A DNA stretch of 6,221 nt from an uncultured Peptococcaceae bacterium (GCA_937892995.1 CALBJS010000233.1:1-6221), one strand, 5' to 3'; shown: positions 1-6,019, numbered from the stretch's first letter. Made by a program: numbers and translations. The notes: generated from the sequence alone by a model not told the origin.

Positions 1-630
1 ACCGGTAACATTGCTGTTATTCTGGCTAAGTATATCAGAAGCCTAGGCTATCATGCCAGGGCACATCATTCAGGCAACTACGCGGCAGTTATGGCTCCTT
101 GCATTATTTCAGCCGGCTTAGGTGAGCTTTCGCGTACAGGGGACTGTACGGTTCATCCTCGTTTAGGATTTAGGCATAAGGTTGCTGCAGTTACCACTGA
201 CCTGCCGTTAGTGCCCGATAAGCCGATTGATTTTGGATTACAGGATTTTTGTCGTGTCTGTAAAAAATGTGCGGATAACTGTCCAAGCGGAGCGATCACT
301 TTTGATAAAGATCCGGTCGAGTATAACGGTTACCTTCGCTGGAACAGTGACTTTAAAAAGTGCACTGAGTTTCGAGCAACGAATGAAGAAGGTTCTTCCT
401 GTGGAACCTGTATGAAAGTCTGCCCGTGGAACTCCAAAGAGGATTCCTGGTTTCATAAAGCAGGGATTTGGGTTGGCAGTAAAGGAGAGGCTTCTTCTAA
501 GTTCCTGAAGTCAATTGATGATATGTTCGGTTATGGGACAGAGACTATTGATAAGTATAAATGGTGGCTGGAATGGCCGGAGAATTATAAGGTTCCTACA
601 AGCTTTCCATTTCCAACTCCCGGGAAGTAA
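1..630 (+). CDS. rdhA: Reductive dehalogenase catalytic subunit, C-terminal part (5' end outside window)
   Basis: The reading frame is open from base 1 to the TAA at 628-630, giving 209 codons. It is the C-terminal part of a corrinoid and Fe-S dependent reductive dehalogenase, the exported terminal reductase of organohalide respiration. Two ferredoxin-type motifs are visible. The first, FCRVCKKCADNCP, has Cys codons at 250, 259, 268 and 280 (CX2CX2CX3CP). The second has Cys codons at 361, 400, 409 and 421 (CX12CX2CX3CP), the usual form in this family. Upstream, LGYHARAHHSGNY and HPRLGFRHKV match the corrinoid and active-site region. Judged from remembered PceA spacing, the catalytic Tyr falls at or just beyond the left edge. 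The C-terminus (WWLEWPENYKVP) is typical of Firmicute CprA/PceA-type enzymes. Full-length relatives have roughly 450-550 residues, so more than half, including the Tat signal, is off-window. The substrate cannot be told. An internal ATG at 91 is not a start. Confidence 0.95.
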   Translation, partial: TGNIAVILAKYIRSLGYHARAHHSGNYAAVMAPCIISAGLGELSRTGDCTVHPRLGFRHKVAAVTTDLPLVPDKPIDFGLQDFCRVCKKCADNCPSGAITFDKDPVEYNGYLRWNSDFKKCTEFRATNEEGSSCGTCMKVCPWNSKEDSWFHKAGIWVGSKGEASSKFLKSIDDMFGYGTETIDKYKWWLEWPENYKVPTSFPFPTPGK

Positions 631-658
631 TATTTCTATGCTCAATGAAAGAGTTAAT

Positions 659-704
659 AGCTTAAAGCGACGGGTTTCTAAATTCGTCGCTTAGCTCCTT
701 TTAT
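659..704 (+). terminator. Terminator-like hairpin between rdhA and rdhC
   Basis: AAGCGACG (665-672) pairs perfectly with CGTCGCTT (685-692) around a 12-base loop. An outer AGCT/AGCT pair (659-662 with 693-696) extends the stem across a two-base bulge. A short CCTTTT tract follows, so termination is probably partial. It sits 29 bases after the rdhA stop. This would let rdhA be made in excess over rdhC and the chaperonin gene; that role is inference. Confidence 0.55.
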
Positions 705-731
705 TCCTAAAGTTTTTAAAGACTAGATTAT

Positions 732-747
732 TCAAAAACGTTTTTGA
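732..747. promoter_or_regulatory. 16-bp perfect palindrome upstream of rdhC (possible operator)
   Basis: TCAAAAACGTTTTTGA is identical to its reverse complement. It lies between the terminator-like hairpin and the rdhC ribosome binding site. The A/T-rich arms would make a weak RNA hairpin, so a site for a dimeric DNA-binding protein is more plausible. It does not match the CprK dehalobox (TTAAT-N4-ATTAA). No convincing -35/-10 pair was found beside it, and its function is unknown. Confidence 0.35.
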
Positions 748-765
748 TAGTAACCAACTGTTGCC

Positions 766-773
766 AAGGAGGG
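766..773 (+). promoter_or_regulatory. Strong Shine-Dalgarno site deciding the rdhC start at 785
   Basis: AAGGAGGG lies 11 bases before the ATG at 785, whereas the ATG at 840 has no purine-rich site in front of it. This supports 785 as the original start and therefore supports a frameshift inside the gene. Confidence 0.8.
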
Positions 774-784
774 TCAGATTTGCC

Positions 785-1982
785 ATGAAGAAAATTATAT
801 CTTTGTTTGCAGTTGTAGTTCTGGTTATAACCTTAATTTATGCCCAAGCCACTAATAAAATGGATGTTGACATATGCTGATATCGTTGAAGGCTATTATC
901 GGCAAATGTCTCCAGAGGCGGCGAGCTTTGAGCCTATAAATGATCGAATTGCTAAAGCTATTGGGACTGACGGTACTGTCATGGCTTATCTAGGAGTTAG
1001 TAGTAATATTGGTTACGGTGGCCCTATGTTTATCGGCACGGTTATCTCCCCCCAGGGAGGAATTCAGGATGTAGTAATTCTTGAACATAAGGAAACACCA
1101 TCTTACATTTATAAGATTACACAGGCGGGATATTTCCGCCAATATGCTAAAAAGCAAACAAATGACGCCTTGGTCTTAGACTATGATATTGATAGGGTGT
1201 CGGGGGCTACCCTTTCTACCCGGGCCATAGCCAAAAGTGTTCAAGATGTGGCCCATATCGTGGCTACTAAAGAGTTGAACGTTACTCCCGAAAAGGCAAA
1301 TACTGAAGTACAGGTTGGTTTTAAGGAAATAGCAGTGGCCGTCCTATTTATCTTATCTGTATTTATACCGAGGTTTAAGGTCTTAGCACGTTATCGGTTA
1401 GTCTTTTTAGGACTTAGTATAATCATTTTGGGATTCTGGCTTAATAGGTCGTTGTCCATTGCTCATGTTGGAGCACTATTCTTAGGATATTTTCCAGAAC
1501 CCAGCGAAAATTTGATCTGGTACATTGTGCTGGCGGGAGCTCTTTTGCCTGCATTATTTACGGGTAAGAATTTGTATTGTACGTTTGTCTGTCCTTTCTG
1601 TGGTTTGCAGGAAGCTACTCATTTAATAAGCAAGGTTAATCTTCCTCTGGGTAAATATCTTAAATGGCTGCGTATCGGCAAAGATATCTTACTCTTTATA
1701 GTTTTGTTTTTTGCTTTCCTTAATCTAAACCCTTCAATAGCTAGCTACGAACCATTCGGGACGATATTTGGTCTTAATGGCTCGAGTTATTCTTGGTATT
1801 TACTTTTCGTAATCCTAATAACCAGTTTCTTTTATCGCCGTTTTTGGTGTGTGGCTTTTTGTCCTGTAGGAACATTTTTGGATAAATTAGCAGGTATCGG
1901 ACGCAATATCAGACGAAAAGTACCACTATTAACCTCCAAAGGAGCAAAGGGGGCGATTAAGAATGAAGAATCAATTAATTGA
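785..1982 (+). CDS. rdhC: RdhC/CprC/PceC-type FMN-binding membrane protein, frameshifted near its 5' end
   Basis: This is a NosR/NirI-like C subunit of reductive dehalogenase clusters, a membrane flavoprotein proposed to carry electrons to, or help mature, RdhA. The long frame runs 840-1982 (380 codons). Counting from ATG 840, it holds an FMN-binding domain at about residues 11-140, with the flavinylation motif SGATLSTR (predicted FMN-Thr124). Five hydrophobic spans follow at about 163-177, 185-201, 225-241, 283-298 and 319-333. Two CX3CP motifs, CTFVCP (247-252) and CVAFCP (337-342), are hallmarks of the family. The true start appears to be ATG 785, behind a strong RBS, encoding the signal-anchor MKKIISLFAVVVLVITLIYA. 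That frame hits TGA at 878, so the two halves are one base out of register. Without the anchor the FMN domain would probably stay cytoplasmic, although PceC places it outside the membrane. It could be a real lesion, a sequencing error or recoding. The family assignment is very sure; the intactness is not. Confidence 0.9.
863..880 (+). other. Frameshift site within rdhC
   Basis: From ATG 785 the frame reads through NKMDVDIC to the TGA at 878-880. The frame that continues the gene reads TYADIVEGYY from base 870. Joining the two after GTT (866-868) restores a smooth NKMDV-TYADIVEGYY. This needs one base skipped or two bases restored, most simply around 866-870. The downstream frame is closed by a TAA at 834-836, so it cannot borrow an upstream start. 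Confidence 0.75.
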
Positions 1983-2148
1983 GAAAGCTAATATCGAAAA
2001 AAAAGAAGAACAAAATGTTTTGAAAGTTGATATAGATAGGAATCAGAAACAATCGGAGCAAAGTTTAAATAAGTCAGCTATTATAGGTGGAGTACTCTAT
2101 GTAGTTATCATTATTCTGATATTCTTGGTAATTTTTAGTAATTTTTAA
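1963..2148 (+). CDS. Small tail-anchored membrane protein of unknown function, overlapping rdhC
   Basis: A 61-codon gene starts inside the last codons of rdhC and overlaps it by 20 bases in another frame. A GGGGG tract at 1949-1953, about 9 bases before the ATG, serves as its RBS, which favours translational coupling. Residues 1-37 are highly charged and rich in Lys, Glu and Gln (IEKKEEQNVLK), with no Cys. Residues 39-59 form one hydrophobic span ending almost at the C-terminus, so the protein looks tail-anchored with a cytoplasmic N-terminus. It is not RdhB, which is longer (about 90-105 residues) with about three spans. I do not recognise the family. Its place between rdhC and the chaperonin gene suggests a role in assembling or anchoring the dehalogenase complex, but that is inference from position only. 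Confidence 0.7.
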   Translation: MKNQLIEKANIEKKEEQNVLKVDIDRNQKQSEQSLNKSAIIGGVLYVVIIILIFLVIFSNF

Positions 2149-2164
2149 GGCTTTCAACCTTGAT

Positions 2165-2176
2165 TTTACCGGTAAA
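2165..2176. repeat. 12-bp perfect palindrome before the chaperonin gene
   Basis: TTTACCGGTAAA is self-complementary and fills part of the 45-base gap between the small membrane protein gene and the chaperonin start at 2194. It could be an operator or chance. A hairpin with no loop is not stable, and no T-run follows, so it is not a terminator. Confidence 0.25.
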
Positions 2177-2193
2177 TGAGAGGTAGGAGTAAA

Positions 2194-3765
2194 ATGAATA
2201 CGGTATCTTTGGGCGGTGAAAAAGCAAGAAAAGCTCTGGCTGCTGGAATAGATGCTGTTGCATCTTGTGTAAAAGTAACTTTAGGTCCTAAGGGTAGAAA
2301 TGTTGTTTTGGGCCCCTATATTGGGTTACCGAAAATTACTAATGACGGGGTTAGTATTGCTGATATCATTTCCTTACCTGATAAGTTTACAGATTTAGGC
2401 TGTCAAATAATTAAAGAAGTATCGGAAAAAACAAATCAAAGGGTTGGGGATGGAACAACTACAGCAATTGTCCTGGCCCAAGCCATGGTAAGGGAAGGAC
2501 TGAAATCTATTGCCGCAGGCGTAAATCCTGTTTCCTTAGTCGAAGGATTAGAGGAAGGCCTGGTCATAATTGTTCAAACTTTGAAGGCAGAAGCGTTAAA
2601 AATTAGAGAATTGGAAAAGATAACCCAAGTAGCTTCAGTGTCATCTGGAGACCCGGATATTGGCCGGTTAATAGCTAAGGCTATAGAAAAAGTGGGTTTG
2701 GACGGGATTATTACTGTCGAAGAAGGCAAAACTCAGACTACTTTCTTGGAAGTTTTAGAAGGAATACGCTTTAATAAGGGGTATTTTGCCCCTAGGATGC
2801 TCAGTCCTAGAGATAAAGGTAAAGCAGTTTTGGAGGATCCTTTGATCTTAGTTACAGACTGTAAGATTGCTTATATTTATGAGCTTTTTGCCGTCTTGGA
2901 ACAAACAGTAAAAAGTAATAAACCCCTCTTGATTATAGCCGAAGATATTTCTGTTGATTTGCTTAAGTTACTGGTTACCAATAAACAAAAGGGAACGATG
3001 AACGTTATCGCCGTGCCCACACCCGGTCATGGCGAAAGACGCAAAGAATATTTACAGGATATAGCCGTTATTACCGGGGCTAAAGTAATTTCGGAAGAGA
3101 CCGGTCTTACCCTGGAAGAAGTGCGGGAAGAACATTTAGGACATGCTCGTCAGGTTTTTGTTGAAAAGAATTTTACTACTATTATCGGTGGTTTAGGTAA
3201 TAAAGAAGAAATCGCCGTCCGATGTGCAGAGGTACATAAAGAGTTTATGACGCTTTTACCCGGCTGGAAAAAGGAAAAGCTTCAAGAAAGACTGGGTTGG
3301 CTGCAGGGGGGTATTGCTTCTATTAAAGTCGGGGCAGCAACCGTGCCGGAGTTAAAGGAAAGGAAAGACAGGATAGAAGATGCTGTAAACGCTGTTAAGG
3401 CGGCCATTAAAGAAGGCATCGTCCCAGGAGGGGGTATCGCTCTCTTTGAAGCAAGCAAATTGTTGACAGGAATGCAAACGACTGGAAAGGATGCCCAGCT
3501 GGGGTTAAATGTTTTGCAAAGGGCCCTGGAAGCACCTTTACGACAAATAGCTCAAAATGCTGAAAAAGACGGGTCGATAGTTATTGAGAAAATAAAGGAA
3601 CTACCCAAAGGTTATGGCTATAATGCCGCGGATGATACTTTTGTTAACATGGTGGAAGCGGGTATTATTGATCCGGTTCAAGTAACTAGCACCGCTCTTA
3701 AAAATGCAGCTTCTATTGCAACGCTGATTCTCGGGACTGAAGGGCTGATAATAAATAAGGATTAG
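2194..3765 (+). CDS. groL: Divergent GroEL-type chaperonin of the reductive dehalogenase cluster (CprD/CprE-like)
   Basis: This is a 523-residue GroEL homologue, probably a dedicated folding helper for the exported, cofactor-rich RdhA; cpr loci carry such genes as cprD and cprE. The start chosen is ATG 2194, behind AGGAG at 2185-2189. An in-frame ATG at 2176 would add MRGRSK ahead of the usual GroEL N-terminus. ATPase residues are kept: VTLGPKGRNVVL (28-39), Asp51 in TNDGVS, Asp86 in GDGTTTA, Asp396 in KDRIEDAV, GIVPGGG (408-414), GYNAA (475-479) and Asp493 in GIIDP. The apical domain (about 190-370) is less typical: GYFAPRM (196-202) replaces the usual GY-SPYF, and GHGERRK (278-284) replaces GFGDRRK. 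The C-terminus stops at LIINKD, with no Gly-Gly-Met tail. No groES adjoins. It is therefore likely a specialised paralogue rather than the housekeeping groL. Confidence 0.93.
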   Translation: MNTVSLGGEKARKALAAGIDAVASCVKVTLGPKGRNVVLGPYIGLPKITNDGVSIADIISLPDKFTDLGCQIIKEVSEKTNQRVGDGTTTAIVLAQAMVREGLKSIAAGVNPVSLVEGLEEGLVIIVQTLKAEALKIRELEKITQVASVSSGDPDIGRLIAKAIEKVGLDGIITVEEGKTQTTFLEVLEGIRFNKGYFAPRMLSPRDKGKAVLEDPLILVTDCKIAYIYELFAVLEQTVKSNKPLLIIAEDISVDLLKLLVTNKQKGTMNVIAVPTPGHGERRKEYLQDIAVITGAKVISEETGLTLEEVREEHLGHARQVFVEKNFTTIIGGLGNKEEIAVRCAEVHKEFMTLLPGWKKEKLQERLGWLQGGIASIKVGAATVPELKERKDRIEDAVNAVKAAIKEGIVPGGGIALFEASKLLTGMQTTGKDAQLGLNVLQRALEAPLRQIAQNAEKDGSIVIEKIKELPKGYGYNAADDTFVNMVEAGIIDPVQVTSTALKNAASIATLILGTEGLIINKD

Positions 3766-3780
3766 TCCGGGCTAAAGAAA

Positions 3781-3808
3781 TTACCTGTTTATTGTGTTAG
3801 AATATAAA
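3781..3808 (+). promoter_or_regulatory. Candidate promoter for the riboswitch operon
   Basis: TTACCT (3781-3786) and TATAAA (3803-3808) are spaced by 16 bases and lie about 40 bases before the first paired base of the cobalamin aptamer. Spacing and position fit a sigma-A promoter, but the -35 match is modest and the region is generally A/T-rich. Confidence 0.35.
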
Positions 3809-3847
3809 TAATATTAGACGTACTTAGTTAACTGAATACTAAAAAAC

Positions 3848-4052
3848 TTCAGGTGTAGAAATGCTTAATAGGGAAACGGGTGAAAATCCCGGTACTGTCC
3901 CAGCAACCGTGAAGCTGACGAAATGACGTTTTTACCACTGCTTTCGCCGCTCCTTGCCATCCATGGCATTGCGGTATTAGGTCATCCATGACCGTCATAG
4001 CGGGAAGGTGTCAGATTAGGAAGAAGCCAAGTCGGTAGACCTGCCTGAAATG
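3848..4052 (+). ncRNA. Cobalamin riboswitch aptamer
   Basis: The core GGGAAACGGGTGAAAATCCC begins at 3871, followed by CTGTCCCAGCAACCGTGA (3895-3912). The B12 box occupies 4026-4045 and ends in AGACCTGCC. The closing P1 helix is TTCAGG (3848-3853) with CCTGAA (4044-4049). The base of the variable arm is CTGAC (3915-3919) with GTCAG (4010-4014), continued by ATGACG (3923-3928) with CGTCAT (3993-3998). The arm then splits into two hairpins: CCGC/GCGG enclosing TGCCATCCATGGCA (3947-3974), and GGTCATCCATGACC (3980-3993). TCCCAG (3898-3903) is complementary to CTGGGA (4059-4064) downstream, a possible tertiary or alternative pairing. It binds adenosyl- or other cobalamin and should repress the DUF71-cobT-cobU genes when the cofactor is plentiful. 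Confidence 0.95.
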
Positions 4053-4132
4053 CAACTCCTGGGATTGGGAACAGACTGTCAGTAAGGTCTATACATTTGC
4101 GATGATATAGTTCTTTGCGACTAAGTTCAAGC

Positions 4133-4169
4133 TATAACCATTTCCAGGGGGAGATGGTTATATTTTTTT
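4133..4169 (+). terminator. Intrinsic terminator, expression platform of the cobalamin riboswitch
   Basis: TATAACCAT (4133-4141) pairs perfectly with ATGGTTATA (4154-4162) across a 12-base loop, followed directly by seven Ts (4163-4169). It ends just before the RBS of the next gene, so it can act as a transcription attenuator for the whole downstream group. A bulged antiterminator is possible: GGT-C-TATA (4086-4093) with TATAACC (4133-4139). Confidence 0.85.
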
Positions 4170-4186
4170 GTTAGGAGAAGAAACTC

Positions 4187-4846
4187 ATGTCTATTAACCA
4201 ACGGTCTTTTTTTAGTTCCTGGAGTGGTGGGAAGGATTCTTGTCTTGCCTATTATCGGGCAATTAAAGAAGGTGGTTTACCGCATTGCTTATTTACGATT
4301 ATGGAAAACAGTAATAGATCAAAGTCACATTACTTACCCGTTGATTTACTAAAAAAACAGGCTTCATCCATAGGAATTCCGTTAGTATCCCGTTCTGCAT
4401 CTTGGGAAGATTATGAAGCAGTGTTCATATCTGTACTTCAAGAATTTAAAAGCCAAGGGATTGAAGCCGGGGTCTTTGGCGACATAGACCTCGAAGGACA
4501 TAAGGAATGGGTAGAAAAAGTCTGTGCTAAAACAAATTTTAAGGCTTATGAGCCATTATGGAAGTCATCCAGAAAGGATTTGCTAAGAGAATTTATCGAT
4601 GATGGTTTTCAGGCAATTATTGTTGCTGTCAAAGATGGAATTTTAGAAAAGGATATCTTGGGAAGAACGCTGGATTGGGAGTTAATTAAGACCTTTGAAG
4701 CGTGTGGTATTGATCTTTCAGGTGAGAAAGGGGAGTATCATACCGTAGTTATCGATGGGCCTATATTTTCTTCAATAATAAAGATAGAGCTTAAAGATCA
4801 AGTATATCAGGAAGGATATTGGTTTCAGGAAATTTCTGTTTTGTAA
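4187..4846 (+). CDS. DUF71/COG2102 PP-loop ATPase, probable corrinoid-salvage enzyme
   Basis: A 219-residue adenine nucleotide alpha-hydrolase of the Dph6-like family, usually auto-named diphthine-ammonia ligase or ATP pyrophosphatase. The PP-loop SSWSGGKDS is at residues 10-18, and family motifs GVFGDIDLEGH (95-105), EPLW (122-125) and GEKGEYHT (179-186) follow, so the fold is complete. AGGAG (4173-4177) sits 9 bases before the ATG. Diphthamide occurs on archaeal and eukaryotic EF2 and not in bacteria, so the diphthamide role does not fit. A published comparative-genomic study of this family proposed that a bacterial branch acts in B12 salvage, and here the gene is first behind a cobalamin riboswitch and just ahead of cobT and cobU. 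An ATP-dependent amide-bond step on a corrinoid side chain is a reasonable guess; the actual reaction is unknown. No signal peptide or membrane span is present, so it should be cytoplasmic. Confidence 0.9.
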   Translation: MSINQRSFFSSWSGGKDSCLAYYRAIKEGGLPHCLFTIMENSNRSKSHYLPVDLLKKQASSIGIPLVSRSASWEDYEAVFISVLQEFKSQGIEAGVFGDIDLEGHKEWVEKVCAKTNFKAYEPLWKSSRKDLLREFIDDGFQAIIVAVKDGILEKDILGRTLDWELIKTFEACGIDLSGEKGEYHTVVIDGPIFSSIIKIELKDQVYQEGYWFQEISVL

Positions 4847-4954
4847 TCTGGATCAGTATAAAAGCACTATAAGGATAAAACAATTAAAGATATGAAAATA
4901 TTAAGTAATAGAAACACTTAAAGGAATATTTAAAAAATACAAGGAGAAAAAAAT

Positions 4955-6019
4955 ATGTCATTAAACAAAGTTATTACCGGAATTACCCCGGTATCAGCAG
5001 GTGTTGCTGCAGAGGCTCAAAAACATCTTGATAATTTGATTAAACCTATTGGAAGTCTTGGTAAACTTGAAGAAATTGCGGTTCGTATTTCTTCCATAAC
5101 CGGAAAAGTGACTAACAAGCTTGAAAAGAAATGTGTGGTGGTTTTTGCTTCCGATAATGGGATTTGCGAGGAAGGGGTAAGTACGGCACCTTCAGTTATT
5201 ACGGCTGTCCAGACCCTAAATATGACGAGGGGATTAGCGGGAATTAATGTTCTGAGCAAGCAAGCGGGATCAGATGTTTACCTGGTGGATATCGGAGTAA
5301 ATGCTGATTTGCCTTACGAAAAGATTATTGACAAGAAGATTCGCAGGGGAACCAGAAATATGCTTCATGAACCGGCTATGACTCGCGAAGAAGCGATCCA
5401 AGCTATAGAGATTGGAATTACGATGGTTAAGGACTTAGTGGCCAAGGGATATCAGGTAATTGGTACAGGCGAGATGGGTATTGGTAATACCAGTACATCG
5501 GGGGCAATTATTATGTGTCTAATGGGTCAATCCGCAGAAGAGGTTATTGGTAAAGGAGCCGGAATGACTGAGACGGATTACCGGCATAAGAAAAATGTTT
5601 TAAAAGCAGCCGTTGCTAAGCATCGCCCGAATCCTGAGGATCCAATCGATGTTTTATGTAAAGTGGGAGGATACGATATTGCTGGGATAGTAGGCATATT
5701 CCTGGGTTGTGCTTATTATAAAATCCCTGTGGTTATTGATGGAGTGATTTCTATTACCGGGGCTCTTGTTGCTTCTAGGCTAAATCCCCTTAGCATTCAA
5801 TATATGCTTCCTTCACATTTATCTGCCGAACCGGGGTACACTGCTGTTATGAAAGAACTGGGTCTTAGCTCCTATTTACTGCTTGAGATGCGTCTAGGTG
5901 AAGGTTCCGGTTGTCCTCTCGCTTTTCAGCTGATTGATTGTGCCTTAGCAATTGGGCGGGAAATGGGTACCTTCGAGCAAGGCGATATTGATGGAAGTGT
6001 TTTGGTGGATATTAGGTAA
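4955..6019 (+). CDS. cobT: Nicotinate-nucleotide--dimethylbenzimidazole phosphoribosyltransferase
   Basis: CobT transfers phosphoribose from nicotinate mononucleotide to the cobamide lower-ligand base, giving the alpha-ribazole phosphate later joined to the corrin ring. Its 354 residues match the family length. KPIGSLGKLEEIA (30-42), the base-pocket stretch ASDNGICEEGVS (65-76), GEMGIGNTSTSGA (172-184), GGYDIAG (238-244), VIDGVISITGAL (260-271) and SHLSAEPGY (287-295) are all present. The proposed catalytic acids are Glu316 in MRLGEGSG and Glu173 in GEMGIGN, one off the Salmonella numbering (317 and 174). AAGGAG at 4941-4946 lies 8 bases before the ATG. The 108-base gap before the gene is A/T-rich, with no clear promoter or terminator, so it is probably co-transcribed from the riboswitch leader. 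CobT enzymes in this bacterial group may use bases other than dimethylbenzimidazole, including purine; the sequence alone does not settle which. Confidence 0.97.
   Translation: MSLNKVITGITPVSAGVAAEAQKHLDNLIKPIGSLGKLEEIAVRISSITGKVTNKLEKKCVVVFASDNGICEEGVSTAPSVITAVQTLNMTRGLAGINVLSKQAGSDVYLVDIGVNADLPYEKIIDKKIRRGTRNMLHEPAMTREEAIQAIEIGITMVKDLVAKGYQVIGTGEMGIGNTSTSGAIIMCLMGQSAEEVIGKGAGMTETDYRHKKNVLKAAVAKHRPNPEDPIDVLCKVGGYDIAGIVGIFLGCAYYKIPVVIDGVISITGALVASRLNPLSIQYMLPSHLSAEPGYTAVMKELGLSSYLLLEMRLGEGSGCPLAFQLIDCALAIGREMGTFEQGDIDGSVLVDIR

Noticed and set aside
227..456. Open frames at 227-415 (+) and 238-456 (-)
   Set aside because: Both lie inside rdhA over its iron-sulfur region, lack family features and are shadows of that coding sequence.
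654..667. TTAAT-AGCT-TAAAG as a CprK dehalobox
   Set aside because: The right half does not match ATTAA, and the sequence is part of the hairpin stem after rdhA.
840..842. ATG 840 as the genuine rdhC start
   Set aside because: It has no Shine-Dalgarno site, lies inside the signal-anchor coding region of the 785 frame, and would give a protein without the anchor expected for this family. It may still be used if the gene really is broken.
1963..2148. Small membrane protein as RdhB anchor
   Set aside because: It has one C-terminal span and 61 residues, whereas RdhB normally has about three spans and 90-105 residues, and sits next to rdhA.
2176..2178. ATG 2176 as start of the chaperonin
   Set aside because: The AGGAG at 2185-2189 lies after it and serves ATG 2194. 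Starting at 2194 brings the ATPase residues to within one or two positions of E. coli numbering.
3766..3780. TAGTCCGGGCTA just after the chaperonin stop as a terminator
   Set aside because: The pairing leaves no loop and no T-run follows.
3824..3842. TTAGT...ACTAA inverted repeat before the riboswitch as a CprK/FNR-type box
   Set aside because: The spacer is 9 bases rather than 4 and the arms are imperfect for the consensus; the region is A/T-rich, so chance is likely.
4096..4120. Direct repeat TTTGCGA (4096-4102 and 4114-4120)
   Set aside because: Only seven bases long, inside the riboswitch expression platform, with no other sign of a mobile or repeat element.
5017..5259. Open frame on the minus strand, 80 codons
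   Set aside because: It is wholly inside cobT, antisense to its conserved motifs, with no recognisable protein features.
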